Shown here: one piece after another, positions 53,790 through 62,404 of the stretch
Layout of the letters: the number at the start of each line of letters is the position of its first letter
Numbering within the stretch: position 1 is the stretch's first letter
Source: CAVQLX01 sp963811605
Lineage (GTDB): Bacteria > Desulfobacterota > Binatia > DP-6
DNA length: 64,000 nt
Direction: 5' to 3'
NCBI GenBank assembly: GCA_963811605.1
Contig: CAWESA010000020.1
Coordinates: forward strand, 88,773 to 152,772
The notes under the pieces: model-generated
Told to the model about the DNA's origin: nothing
What the model saw: only the letters and a program-made list of their open reading frames with translations
Database searches by the model: none
Made by a program: the position numbers and the translations under genes

Positions 53790-54728
53790 TCAGCCCCGCA
53801 CCAGCTCCACGCGGAGCGGCACGTCGACCTCGACCCGCTCCGCCGGCTCGAGGATGTCGCCGTCCAGCATGATGTGGGTCGGACGCGCGAAGCGGATGAC
53901 CAGGCGGCGGCCGATGTTGTCGTAGAGCTGCGGCTCGTTGGTGGGGAAGCCGCGGTAGATGCGGACGGCGCGGCGGACCAGCGTGCGCGCCGGCACCGGG
54001 CCGCCGATCACGTGGAAGTACCCGCGTTTGCGATTGCCGAGGTACGTGGGCTGGAAGCCGAGCGCGATGCGATCCACCGTGCTGGCGAAGAAGAAGGGGA
54101 AGAGGCGGAACGGCAGCGCTTCACCGTCGCACTCGATGTCGGCCTCCACCTCCTGGAACACCGCGCGCGAGAGATGCGTGCCGGCGACGGCCGAGGCGAT
54201 CAGCCGCCCGAGCAGCTTGGTCGCCGGCCACGGCCCCTGCTGGTCGAGGGCGTAGTAGGCGCGCAGATAGTTGACCGCCGTGCCGAAGCTCAGCAGGAAG
54301 CCGACCTCCGAGCCGTTCACGCGCAGGACGTCACGCTCCGTCGTCACGTGCGTGTTGCCGCGCCGGTAGTCACGCACGACGCGCGCCAGCACCTGCTCCG
54401 GGGTCCCGCGCCGCCCGCCGGTCGCGTCGGCGACGTAGTTGATGGTGCCCGCCCGCAGCGGCAGCAGGCGGGGCAGCCTGCTCTCCCCCCAGATGCGATG
54501 GAACGCCGTGAGCGTGCAGTGATCGCTGCCGTCGCCGCCGCAGATGGCGAGGATGTCGATGCCGCGCTGGTGGAACTCGCGCGCCACCTCACCGATCGCC
54601 TCGACGTTGGGCGTCACGCGCACCCAGCCGAAGGCCCCCACCACGTCGGACATGCGCCGCTCGCGCACGTCGGCGCCCTTCCGGTTTCCGCTGGCGTGCG
54701 GATTGATGATGACCCCGATGCCGGGCAT
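53790..54728 (-). CDS. Diacylglycerol/sphingolipid kinase catalytic-domain protein
   Basis: A 312-residue protein of the DAGK catalytic family. It starts GIGVIINPHASGNRKGADVR, with the nucleotide-binding motif ILAICGGDGSDHCTLTAFHR and PLRAGTINYVADATG; the C-terminal beta-domain ends LVIRFARPTHIMLDGDILEP. It likely phosphorylates a lipid diol at the membrane. The usual GGDGT is GGDGS here, a tolerated change. Its start lies 6 bases after the rlmN stop on the same strand, but functional linkage is unclear. Confidence 0.85.
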   Translation of the reverse strand: MPGIGVIINPHASGNRKGADVRERRMSDVVGAFGWVRVTPNVEAIGEVAREFHQRGIDILAICGGDGSDHCTLTAFHRIWGESRLPRLLPLRAGTINYVADATGGRRGTPEQVLARVVRDYRRGNTHVTTERDVLRVNGSEVGFLLSFGTAVNYLRAYYALDQQGPWPATKLLGRLIASAVAGTHLSRAVFQEVEADIECDGEALPFRLFPFFFASTVDRIALGFQPTYLGNRKRGYFHVIGGPVPARTLVRRAVRIYRGFPTNEPQLYDNIGRRLVIRFARPTHIMLDGDILEPAERVEVDVPLRVELVRG

Positions 54729-54734
54729 ACGGGC

Positions 54735-55808
54735 TCAGGCGGCGGGACGCGAGACGGCGAGCTGCCCGCACGCAGCCTGGATGTCCTGCCCGCGGCTCTC
54801 GCGGATGCTGGTGGAGAGGCCGTGCTGGCGCAGGAGCGCCTGGAAGCGGAGCACCTGCGGGCGCGGACTCGGCGTGAACGCGGCGCCAGGAAAGGGATTC
54901 CACGGGATCAGGTTCACCTTGGCGCGCAGCCCGTGCAGCAGGCGGACGAGCGCGCGCGCGTCGCCGTCGCTGTCGTTCTCCCCCGCCAGCATGACGTACT
55001 CGAACGTGATCCGCTTGCGCCGGGCGAGCGGCACCTCGCGACACGCCGCGAGCAGCGCGGCCAGCGGATAGCGGCGGTTGACGGGCACCAGCCGCTCCCG
55101 CTGGCGATCGGTGGGCGCGTGCAGCGACACCGCGAGATTGACGCGCGTCTCGGCGATGAAGCGCGGGATCTCCGGCGCCAGGCCCACCGTCGACACGGTG
55201 ATCCGCCGCGGGGAGATGGCCTGCCCCCACTCGGCGGTCAGGATCTCGATCGCCCCCACCACCGCGTCGTAGTTCGCCAGCGGCTCGCCCATCCCCATCA
55301 GCACCACGTTGGTCAGAGGCTCCGGGGCGGCCAGCGCCCGCGCCGCCCGGACCTGGCCCACGATCTCGGACGGGCGAAGGTTGCGGACCAGCCCCATCAC
55401 CGCGGTGGCGCAGAAGCCGCACCCCAAGCCGCACCCTGCCTGGCTCGAGATGCACAGGGTCAGGCGGTCGCGGGCGCCGTCGGGGCGATCGACCTGCGGG
55501 ATGAGCACGCTCTCGATCGCCGCGGGGCGTCCGGCCGCAGCCGGCTCGGGCGCCAGCTGGAAGAGGAGCTTGCGGGTGCCGTCGGCGGACTCGGCGACGG
55601 TGGTCGGCTCCAGCCGGTCGATCCGGAAGGCGTCGGCCAGGCGCGCGCGCAGCAGCTTCGGCAGGTTCGTCATCTCGTCGAAGCGCGTCACGCCGCGCCG
55701 GTGCACCCAGGTCAGCACCTGGCGGGCCCGGTAGCCGGCCTCGTCCTGCTCCACGCACCAGGCTTCCAGCTCGGCCTGCCGCAGGTCCTGGATGTCGCGA
55801 GCCGGCAT
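54735..55808 (-). CDS. rlmN: 23S rRNA (adenine2503-C2)-methyltransferase
   Basis: A 357-residue radical-SAM enzyme that methylates A2503 in 23S rRNA and A37 in some tRNAs. The CxxxCxxC cluster is C126, C130 and C133 in SSQAGCGLGCGFCATAVMG; EPLTNVVLMGMGEPLANYD, VNLAVSLHAPTDRQRERLVP and NLIPWNPFPGAAF follow, and C347 near the end (QAACGQLAV) is the methyl-carrying cysteine. Length and order match RlmN, not the Cfr resistance variant. Confidence 0.94.
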   Translation of the reverse strand: MPARDIQDLRQAELEAWCVEQDEAGYRARQVLTWVHRRGVTRFDEMTNLPKLLRARLADAFRIDRLEPTTVAESADGTRKLLFQLAPEPAAAGRPAAIESVLIPQVDRPDGARDRLTLCISSQAGCGLGCGFCATAVMGLVRNLRPSEIVGQVRAARALAAPEPLTNVVLMGMGEPLANYDAVVGAIEILTAEWGQAISPRRITVSTVGLAPEIPRFIAETRVNLAVSLHAPTDRQRERLVPVNRRYPLAALLAACREVPLARRKRITFEYVMLAGENDSDGDARALVRLLHGLRAKVNLIPWNPFPGAAFTPSPRPQVLRFQALLRQHGLSTSIRESRGQDIQAACGQLAVSRPAA

Positions 55809-55900
55809 GGTGGCAGATGCTAGCGATCTCTGCGCCCGACCGCCACGGGCGCGTGAACCCGCCGCCCGCGCACCGCGTACTACCGCATGGAGGACGATCC

Positions 55901-56281
55901 ATGCCTGACGAGATTCGCCGCTGCCCGTACTGTGCCGAGAGCGTGTCCGCCGCGGCGGTGCGCTGCCCGCACTGCCGGAGCCGCCTGGCCGGCTTCGATC
56001 TGTCCGGCTGGTACCGCGATCACCCCGAGCGCAAGCTGGGCGGCGTCAGCGCCGCGCTGGCCAGTGCGCTCGCCGTGCCCCTGGTACTGGTGCGCGTCGC
56101 CTTCGTGGTCGCGACCCTCTTCGTGTTCCACGTCGGACCCGTCGTGTATGCCGCGCTGTGGCTGCTCCTGCCGTACGCGCCTGGCGACCAGCCGCCCCTC
56201 GAGCGGGCGTTGAGCGCGTCGCTGGAGACGCTGCGGCGCTGGCGCCAGGCGGGTGCGCCCCCCGGAGGCCCGGTCGCGTGA
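55901..56281 (+). CDS. PspC-domain protein with N-terminal zinc ribbon (copy 1)
   Basis: A 126-residue protein. An N-terminal zinc ribbon (RCPYCAESVSAAAVRCPHC, two CxxC knuckles) precedes a PspC domain with one or two membrane helices (KLGGVSAALASALAVPLVLV, then VGPVVYAALWLLLPYA). The ATG at 55901 has GGAGGA seven bases upstream. PspC domains sense envelope stress or anchor signal complexes. It stands just before the ECF sigma gene and has a close relative behind the anti-sigma gene. Confidence 0.82.
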   Translation: MPDEIRRCPYCAESVSAAAVRCPHCRSRLAGFDLSGWYRDHPERKLGGVSAALASALAVPLVLVRVAFVVATLFVFHVGPVVYAALWLLLPYAPGDQPPLERALSASLETLRRWRQAGAPPGGPVA

Positions 56282-56302
56282 TACACCTGCGCTCGCGGCC
56301 CG

Positions 56303-56827
56303 ATGGACGGCGAGCTCTCCGACGAGGCCCTGGTGGTCCAGGTCGCGCGTGGCGAGGCCAGCGCGCTGGAAGTCCTCTGCCGGCGCTGGGAACGCCCGCT
56401 CCTTGCGTTCCTCGGCCGCCAGACCGGCGGGCGCGACGTCGATGATCTGTACCAGGACACGTGGCTGCGGGTGGTCCGGGCCGCGCCGCGCTTCGATCCC
56501 GACCGCCGCTTCTCCACCTGGCTCTTCCAGATCGCGCTCAACCGGTGTCGCGACTGGCGGCGCCGGCCGCCGCCCGAGCCGGTCGACGCGTCACGCGTCC
56601 CCGAGCCGGCGGTGGCGGATTCCTCGGACGCCCGCCTCGACGCCGAGCGTCTCCTGGCCACCCTCCCCGACCACCAGCGCAGCGCGGTCGTGCTCCGCTA
56701 CTGGCACGACTGCGACGAGGACGAGGTGGCGCGCATCCTGCGGATTCCGCGAGGCACCGTGAAGAGCCGGCTCCACCACGCCATGCGCCGCCTGGTCGCC
56801 CTGGCCCGCGGCTCGGGAGAGCGCTGA
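56303..56827 (+). CDS. RNA polymerase ECF sigma factor
   Basis: A 174-residue group IV sigma factor. Region 2 shows RDVDDLYQDTWLRVVRAAPR and FSTWLFQIALNRCRDWRRRP (-10 recognition); region 4 shows TLPDHQRSAVVLRYWHDCDE and RILRIPRGTVKSRLHHAMRR (-35 recognition). Regions 1.1 and 3 are absent as expected. It ends one base inside the start of the next gene (TGATG), whose product has an HxxxCxxC motif typical of ZAS anti-sigma factors. The two are likely a sigma/anti-sigma switch. Confidence 0.92.
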   Translation: MDGELSDEALVVQVARGEASALEVLCRRWERPLLAFLGRQTGGRDVDDLYQDTWLRVVRAAPRFDPDRRFSTWLFQIALNRCRDWRRRPPPEPVDASRVPEPAVADSSDARLDAERLLATLPDHQRSAVVLRYWHDCDEDEVARILRIPRGTVKSRLHHAMRRLVALARGSGER

Positions 56828-57306
56828 TGGACTGCGACGCAGCCCTCACCGCCCTGCTCTTCCGGCACACGACGGCCGAGGTGGACGACCATCTCGCCAC
56901 CTGCCCGCGGTGCCTGGCCGATACCGCGCACGTGCACCGGGTGCGCACCGTGCTCGACGGCGCACCCGGCCCGCTCCCGTCGCCCGGCATCCGTGCGCGC
57001 GTCCTCGGCGCCGCGGCGCCGCTGCTCGTCGCCAACGCCCACCGGCTCCCCGCCGTCGCCTGGCGGCGGATGGCCGCCGCGATCGCGGCTGCCGTGCTGC
57101 CGCTGCCGCTCATCCTCTTGCTCGGCTGGGAGACGCTGTCGACGGCGAACCGGGTGCTCTCGACCATCCTGCCGGAGCGGCTCAGCTTCTATCTCGTCGC
57201 GACGCAGGCCGCCCTGCTGGGGCTGCTGCTCGCCATCACCTACGGAGCCGTGCCGCTCCTCGCGGCCCATCAGCTGCGGCTCCAGCACGAGGACCTCCAT
57301 GCCTGA
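56827..57306 (+). CDS. Membrane anti-sigma factor, ZAS-like
   Basis: A 159-residue protein with a short cytoplasmic N-terminus bearing H22-x3-C26-x2-C29 (DDHLATCPRCLAD), the zinc-binding anti-sigma signature. It is followed by two hydrophobic segments (MAAAIAAAVLPLPLILLLGW and LVATQAALLGLLLAITYGAV). The N-terminal part is short for the family, so assignment rests on motif and position. It is translationally coupled to the ECF sigma factor and overlaps the following PspC gene by 8 bases. It probably holds the sigma factor at the membrane. Confidence 0.78.
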   Translation: MDCDAALTALLFRHTTAEVDDHLATCPRCLADTAHVHRVRTVLDGAPGPLPSPGIRARVLGAAAPLLVANAHRLPAVAWRRMAAAIAAAVLPLPLILLLGWETLSTANRVLSTILPERLSFYLVATQAALLGLLLAITYGAVPLLAAHQLRLQHEDLHA

Positions 57307-57691
57307 CGTTCCCACCACGCGGTGCCCCTACTGCGCCGAGGAGATCCGCGCCGAGGCGATCAAGTGCCGCTACTGCGGCAGCTACATCGCCGGCAACGCG
57401 CTGTCGCGCTCCTGGTATCGCTCGCGCGTCAACCGGCGCATCGCGGGCGTCTGCGGCGGCCTGGCCGAGGAATTCGGCGTCTCGGTCACGGTCCTGCGCC
57501 TGGCGTTCGTCCTGGCGACACTGATGAGCTGGGGGCTGGCGCTGGTGCTCTACCTGACCCTGTGGGTGGTGATGCCCTACCGGCCGGGGCCGCCGCGCCT
57601 CGCCGAAGGCGTCCGCCCCCCGGCCTTGCCTCGCGCGCGTCCCGACGCCCCCCGCGGCACGATGTTGCCGCCCGATGCGACGGGGTCGTAG
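57299..57691 (+). CDS. PspC-domain protein with N-terminal zinc ribbon (copy 2)
   Basis: A 130-residue relative of the protein at 55901. The zinc ribbon is RCPYCAEEIRAEAIKCRYCG; the PspC domain runs RRIAGVCGGLAEEFGVSVTV and a membrane helix LMSWGLALVLYLTLWVVMPY. The C-terminal tail is proline-rich and lies inside the convergent YjbR gene by 115 bases. The start overlaps the anti-sigma stop by 8 bases with AGGA just upstream. It is likely part of the same envelope-stress unit. Confidence 0.82.
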   Translation: MPDVPTTRCPYCAEEIRAEAIKCRYCGSYIAGNALSRSWYRSRVNRRIAGVCGGLAEEFGVSVTVLRLAFVLATLMSWGLALVLYLTLWVVMPYRPGPPRLAEGVRPPALPRARPDAPRGTMLPPDATGS

Positions 57692-58014
57692 AGAGGAGTC
57701 AGCAGGGCGCGCGGCGCCTTGCGCCGCCAGGCCTCCTCGAGGAGCTCGGCGAGCCGGCGGTGGTCGGCGCGCGCCAGCCGGACGCACACCGCGCTCAGCT
57801 GCTTGCCCCACCAGAGCTCCTCGCACGCGACCGGATCCTCCGCGACGGCCGCCCGGATCGCATCAGCGTCGAGCATCACCCGCAGGTGCTCGTCGTCGGG
57901 GACGGTCGCGAAGATCTTGCCGCGGACGCGGAACGACGGCATGCCGTGGTGATCCTCCTCCATCGCCTCGGGCAGCGAGAGGGCGAGGCGCCGGGCCTCG
58001 GGCATGCTGACCAT
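57577..58014 (-). CDS. MmcQ/YjbR family protein
   Basis: A 145-residue protein with a YjbR-like fold: SMPEARRLALSLPEAMEED, HHGMPSFRVRGKIFATVPDD, and the end LAELLEEAWRRKAPRALL. The family has a double-wing DNA-binding-like fold; its function is not known in detail. The C-terminal 30 residues (Gly/Arg-rich) overlap the convergent PspC gene and look unconserved, so the true protein may be shorter in function. It is 24 bases after the EamA gene. Confidence 0.82.
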   Translation of the reverse strand: MVSMPEARRLALSLPEAMEEDHHGMPSFRVRGKIFATVPDDEHLRVMLDADAIRAAVAEDPVACEELWWGKQLSAVCVRLARADHRRLAELLEEAWRRKAPRALLTPLYDPVASGGNIVPRGASGRARGKAGGRTPSARRGGPGR

Positions 58015-58038
58015 CGCCGCGCGATGCCAAAGTCGGCG

Positions 58039-58860
58039 TCAGTCCGCAACCGCCTCGTCGACGGTGGCCGTCGCGTGCGCCCGGCCTGCCATGCCGACGG
58101 CCACCAGCATGAGCAGCCCACCCATGGCGACCCGCGCCGGCAGGCGCTGGCCCAGCACGACGGCCTCCAGCACGGCCGTCGTGACGACGCCGGTCGCCGC
58201 CGCCAGGCTCCCCGTGGTCGCCGACACGAAGCCGAGCCCGTGATGCAGCAGCCACTGCCCGGCCGCCGACGTCACCACGACCCCGACCAGGAGCAGACCG
58301 AGCTCCGGCGACCACGCTGGCAGCCCCAGCAGGAACGACGGGGCGGTGAGCAGCGCGCCCACCGCCATGAACCAGATCGTCACCAGGGACGCGCTCTCGC
58401 TGCGGCGCAGCTCGCTGGCCGTCGCCAGCGCGCCGCCGGCGAGGACGCCGCCCAGCAGCGCGATCAGGGTGCCGGAGCCGACCTGCGTGCCGGCGACGCT
58501 CGGCGTGCCGAGCACGATCAGCGTACCGGCGGTGTTGAGCGCGACGGCGAGCCCGAGCGCCATGGTGAGCGGCTCGCCGAGCAGCAGGACCGCGAACAGC
58601 GCCGTGAAGACCGGATAGGTCGAGTGCATCATGGTGGCGAGCGCGGCGCCGGCGCGGCCGATGCCGATGTAGTAGCAGGTGATGGCCGCCCCACCCAGCA
58701 GTCCGCGCAGCAGCAGACGCCGGACGCTGCCCGGCTGCGGGCGCAGTGCGCGCGCGCGCGTCAGGAGCACGAGCATCACGAACGAGCCGGCGAAGCGGAC
58801 GCATGCCACCTGCGTCGCCGCCATGTGCGGCGTCGCCAGGCGGACCAGCACCGCCATCAC
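58039..58860 (-). CDS. EamA family transporter (start uncertain)
   Basis: A second EamA-type permease, at least 273 residues. The first complete repeat has RFAGSFVMLVLLTRARAL and ATMMHSTYPVFTALFAVLLL; the second has ATASELRRSESASLVTIWFM and VGVVVTSAAGQWLLHHGLGF. The first helix (PITVFFLASVCFGVMAVL) reads on upstream past the GTG at 58860 to about 58900, but no ATG, GTG or TTG lies there before the ndk stop. Either a rarer start is used or one base is wrong. Substrate unknown. Confidence 0.82.
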   Translation of the reverse strand: MMAVLVRLATPHMAATQVACVRFAGSFVMLVLLTRARALRPQPGSVRRLLLRGLLGGAAITCYYIGIGRAGAALATMMHSTYPVFTALFAVLLLGEPLTMALGLAVALNTAGTLIVLGTPSVAGTQVGSGTLIALLGGVLAGGALATASELRRSESASLVTIWFMAVGALLTAPSFLLGLPAWSPELGLLLVGVVVTSAAGQWLLHHGLGFVSATTGSLAAATGVVTTAVLEAVVLGQRLPARVAMGGLLMLVAVGMAGRAHATATVDEAVAD

Positions 58861-58922
58861 GCCGAAGCAGACCGAGGCGAGGAAGAAGACGGTGATGGGA
58901 TTACGGAACGGGGCGCCGGCCG

Positions 58923-59357
58923 CTACGGCGCGGCCGTCGCGCCCGGCAGCTCGACGCCCGGGAAGAAGAAGGCGATCTCCACGCGCGCCGTCTCGGGGGC
59001 GTCGGAGCCGTGCGAGGCATTCTGCTCGACATCGGTGCCGAACTCGCCCCGCACCGTGCCCCTGGGCGCCTTCGTGGAGTCCGTCGGCCCCATGAGATCG
59101 CGCCAGCGCTTGATGGCGTCCTCGCCCTCGAGGACGCCGGTGAACACCGGGCCCGAGGTCATGAACTTCACCAGATCAGCGAAGAAGGGACGCTCCTTGT
59201 GGACGGCGTAGAAGCGCTGGGCCTCGTCGACGTGCAGCTGGCGAATGCGGCCGGCAACCAGCGTGAGACCGCTCGCCTCGATCATGGAGAGGATCTTGCC
59301 GAGCACGCGCGCCCGCATGGCGTCGGGCTTGACCATGAAGAACGTACGTTCCGTCAC
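58923..59357 (-). CDS. ndk: Nucleoside diphosphate kinase
   Basis: A 144-residue kinase that balances nucleoside triphosphates. It starts ERTFFMVKPDAMRARVLGKI; the phosphate-accepting His lies in FGTDVEQNASHGSDAPETAR, and RWRDLMGPTDSTKAPRGTVR is typical. The GTG at 59357 overlaps the sucD stop (GTGA), so it is translationally coupled. Succinyl-CoA synthetase next to Ndk is a common pairing, as each passes phosphoryl groups between nucleotides. Confidence 0.95.
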   Translation of the reverse strand: MTERTFFMVKPDAMRARVLGKILSMIEASGLTLVAGRIRQLHVDEAQRFYAVHKERPFFADLVKFMTSGPVFTGVLEGEDAIKRWRDLMGPTDSTKAPRGTVRGEFGTDVEQNASHGSDAPETARVEIAFFFPGVELPGATAAP

Positions 59358-60241
59358 TGGAGTTTTCCTGCCTTTCGCAAAGCGTCCCGCATGGTGGCGC
59401 CGAGACGCGCCGGACTGGGTGACAGCGTCACGCCGGCTGCTTCGAGGGCGGCCATCTTCTCGGCCGCCGTGCCCGTGCCGCCGGCGATGATGGCGCCTGC
59501 GTGTCCCATGCGCTTCCCCTTGGGCGCCGTCTGGCCCGCGATGAAGCTCACGACCGGCTTGGTCACGTGGGCGGTGATGAAGGCGGCCGCGTCCTCCTCG
59601 GCCGTGCCGCCGATCTCGCCGATCATGATGACGGCGTCGGTGCCGGCATCGTCCTCGAACAGGCGGAGCGCATCGATGAAGCCGGTGCCGATGATCGGAT
59701 CGCCGCCGATGCCGATGCACGTCGACTGCCCGATGCCGAGCTGGGTGAGCTGGTAGACCGCCTCGTAGGTGAGCGTGCCGCTGCGCGACACCACCCCGAC
59801 CCCGCCCGCCTTGTGGATGTAGCCGGGCATGATGCCGATCTTGCACTCATCGGGCGTGATGACGCCCGGGCAGTTCGGCCCGATCAGCCTGGTCGCCTTG
59901 CCCTCGAGCCAGCGCTTGACGCGCACCATGTCGAGCACCGGCACCCCCTCGGTGATGCAGACGACGAGCGGGATGCCGGCGTCCGCCGCCTCGAGGATGG
60001 CGTCGGCGGCGCCCGCCGGCGGGACGTAGATGACCGACGCGTTGGCGCCGGTGGCGTCCACCGCCTGCGCGACGGTGTCGAAGATGGGGATGCCCTCGAA
60101 GTCGGTGCCGCCCCGGCCGGGCGTCACTCCCGACACCATCTGCGTGCCGTACTCGCGGCACAGCCGCGTGTGCAGCTGGCCCGTCGCGCCGGTGATGCCC
60201 TGCGTCAAGACGCGCGTCGCTTTCGAGACCAGGACGCTCAT
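59354..60241 (-). CDS. sucD: Succinyl-CoA ligase alpha subunit
   Basis: A 295-residue subunit carrying the phosphohistidine. CoA-binding start is KATRVLTQGITGATGQLHTR; the phospho-His lies in FGHAGAI-like sequence, here GKRMGHAGAIIAGGTGTAAE, and CIGIGGDPIIGTGFIDALRL is typical. With SucC it converts succinyl-CoA to succinate while making ATP or GTP. Start ATG 60241 overlaps the sucC stop. Confidence 0.97.
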   Translation of the reverse strand: MSVLVSKATRVLTQGITGATGQLHTRLCREYGTQMVSGVTPGRGGTDFEGIPIFDTVAQAVDATGANASVIYVPPAGAADAILEAADAGIPLVVCITEGVPVLDMVRVKRWLEGKATRLIGPNCPGVITPDECKIGIMPGYIHKAGGVGVVSRSGTLTYEAVYQLTQLGIGQSTCIGIGGDPIIGTGFIDALRLFEDDAGTDAVIMIGEIGGTAEEDAAAFITAHVTKPVVSFIAGQTAPKGKRMGHAGAIIAGGTGTAAEKMAALEAAGVTLSPSPARLGATMRDALRKAGKLQ

Positions 60242-61404
60242 CGTCCTCTCCCGGCTGCGGCGACCGCCTTCTCGGCGCCGTCCAGCATGTCGACGGCGGT
60301 GATGATGTCGAGCTTCGAGTCGGCCAGGATCTGCTTTCCCCTCTCGACGTTGGTGCCTTCCATGCGGACGACCAGGGGAACCTCGAGCCCGACCTCGCGC
60401 GCCGCCTGCACGACCCCCTCGGCGAGGACGTCGCAGCGCAGGATGCCGCCGAAGATGTTGATGAAGATGGCCTGCACGGCGGCGTCGGAGAGGATGATCT
60501 TGAACGCCGCCTTGACCTTCTCGGTGTCGGCGCCGCCGCCGACGTCGAGGAAGTTGGCGGGCTCGCCGCCCGCCGCCTTGACCGAGTCCATCGTCGCCAT
60601 GGCCAGGCCGGCGCCGTTCACCATGCAGCCGATGTTGCCCTCGAGCGCGATGTAGCTGAGGTCGTACTTCGCCGCCTCGAGCTCGCGCGGATCCTGCTCG
60701 TTGGGATCGCGTAGCTCACGCAGGTCGGGATGGCGGAAGAGCGCGTTGTCGTCGAAGCCGATCTTGGCGTCGAGCGCCAGCAGGTCGCCCGCCCGGGTCA
60801 CGACCAGCGGATTGATCTCCGCCAGCGAGCAGTCGCACTCGACGAACGCGCGCGCCAGCGCTTGCAGGAAGCCGACCGCCTTGCCGAGCTGGTCCTTGGT
60901 GAGCCCGAGCCCGAACGCGACCCGGCGGGCCTGGTAGCCGGCCAGGCCGACGACCGGATCGATGGTCTCGCGCAGGATCTTCTCCGGGGTGCGCGCGGCG
61001 ACCTCCTCGATCTCGACGCCGCCCTCGGTCGACGCCATCAGCGTCACGCGACCCGTGCCGCGATCCACCACCAGGCCGAGATAGAGCTCGCGCGCGATCT
61101 GGCAGCCCTGCTCGACCAGCAGCCGGCGCACCATCCGCCCCTGCGGGCCGGTCTGGTGGGTGACGAGCGTCTTGCCGAGAATTCCCGCGGCTGCGGCGCG
61201 TGCGGCCGCCTCGTCCTGCACCACCTTCACGCCGCCCGCCTTGCCGCGGCCGCCGGCGTGGATCTGCGCCTTCACGACGCACGGGAAGCCGAGCTCGCGC
61301 GCGGCGGCGACGGCCTCGTCGACGGAGAAGCACGCCTTCCCCGCCGGCACCGCGACGCCGTAGCGCCGCAGCACCTCCTTGCCCTGGTGCTCGTGGATGT
61401 TCAT
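60238..61404 (-). CDS. sucC: Succinyl-CoA ligase beta subunit
   Basis: A 388-residue ATP-grasp subunit. It starts MNIHEHQGKEVLRRYGVAVP; VVKAQIHAGGRGKAGGVKVV binds the nucleotide and NPLVVTRAGDLLALDAKIGF plus NIGCMVNGAGLAMATMDSVK complete the site. Length matches the E. coli subunit. It overlaps mdh by four bases on one side and sucD on the other, forming a coupled TCA-cycle operon. Confidence 0.97.
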   Translation of the reverse strand: MNIHEHQGKEVLRRYGVAVPAGKACFSVDEAVAAARELGFPCVVKAQIHAGGRGKAGGVKVVQDEAAARAAAAGILGKTLVTHQTGPQGRMVRRLLVEQGCQIARELYLGLVVDRGTGRVTLMASTEGGVEIEEVAARTPEKILRETIDPVVGLAGYQARRVAFGLGLTKDQLGKAVGFLQALARAFVECDCSLAEINPLVVTRAGDLLALDAKIGFDDNALFRHPDLRELRDPNEQDPRELEAAKYDLSYIALEGNIGCMVNGAGLAMATMDSVKAAGGEPANFLDVGGGADTEKVKAAFKIILSDAAVQAIFINIFGGILRCDVLAEGVVQAAREVGLEVPLVVRMEGTNVERGKQILADSKLDIITAVDMLDGAEKAVAAAGRGR

Positions 61405-62345
61405 GCCGAGGCCAGGATGCGCCCCGTCGCCTCGACCAGCTCGCGCACGTGCGACGCCGACACCTCGAGCGCTTTCTTCTCGTCCGGCGTGAGGGCGATC
61501 TCGAACACCTTCTCGACCCCGCCCGCCCCGATCTGCACCGGGACGCCGACGTAGAGGTCGCGCAGCCCGTACTCTCCCTCCAGGTACGCCGCGGCCGGCA
61601 GGACCGCCTTGCGGTCGTGCAGGTAGGCCTCGGCCATCAGCAACGCCGACGACGCGGGCGAGTAGTACGCGGAGCCGGTCTTCAGCAGGTTGATGACCTC
61701 CGAGCCCGCCTGCCGGACCCGCTTCTCGATGGCGTCGAGGCGATCCGCCTCGATGAGCGACGCCACCGGGATGCCGTTGACGGTGGTGTGGCTGCGGATC
61801 GGCACCATGTCGTCGCCGTGTCCGCCGAGGACGAGGGCCTGCACGCTGGTCACCGACGCCCCCAGCTCCCAGGCGAGGAACCTGCGATAGCGCGCCGAAT
61901 CGAGCACGCCCGCCATGCCGACGACCTGGTGCTTCGGAAAGCCGGTCACCTGCTTCATGAGCGTGACCATGGCGTCGAGCGGATTCGACACCACGATGAC
62001 GAACGCCTTCGGCGCGTGCTGCCCGAGCGCCTCGGCGACGGTCTTGACGATCTTGGCGTTGATGCCGATGAGGTCGTCGCGGCTCATCCCGGGCTTGCGG
62101 GCCACGCCGGCGGTGACGATGCACACGTCGGCGCCCCTGAGGTCGGCGTAGTCGTTGCTGCCCTTGATCTCGACGTCGTAGCCCTCGACCGGACCTGCGG
62201 CGGCGAGGTCGAGCGCCTTGCCCTGCGGCATCCCCTCGACGACGTCGAGCAGCGCGACGTCGCCGAGTCCCTTCAACGCGCAGAGGTGGGCCAGCGTGCC
62301 GCCGATCATGCCGGCGCCGACGAGAGCGATCTTCTTCCGTGCCAT
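61401..62345 (-). CDS. mdh: Malate dehydrogenase (lactate-dehydrogenase-like type)
   Basis: A 314-residue NAD-dependent enzyme. The Rossmann start is KIALVGAGMIGGTLAHLCAL; the substrate loop has TAGVARKPGMSRDDLIGINA, where the Arg-Arg pattern favours malate over lactate. The catalytic His lies in LVLGGHGDDMVPI. The ATG at 62345 is preceded by AAGGAGC. It heads the mdh-sucC-sucD-ndk unit. Confidence 0.96.
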   Translation of the reverse strand: MARKKIALVGAGMIGGTLAHLCALKGLGDVALLDVVEGMPQGKALDLAAAGPVEGYDVEIKGSNDYADLRGADVCIVTAGVARKPGMSRDDLIGINAKIVKTVAEALGQHAPKAFVIVVSNPLDAMVTLMKQVTGFPKHQVVGMAGVLDSARYRRFLAWELGASVTSVQALVLGGHGDDMVPIRSHTTVNGIPVASLIEADRLDAIEKRVRQAGSEVINLLKTGSAYYSPASSALLMAEAYLHDRKAVLPAAAYLEGEYGLRDLYVGVPVQIGAGGVEKVFEIALTPDEKKALEVSASHVRELVEATGRILASA

Positions 62346-62404
62346 GGTGCGATGCTCCTTCGAAATTGCGACAGTTCCGGGCGCGAGGGGCCTTCTCAAA
62401 CAAG

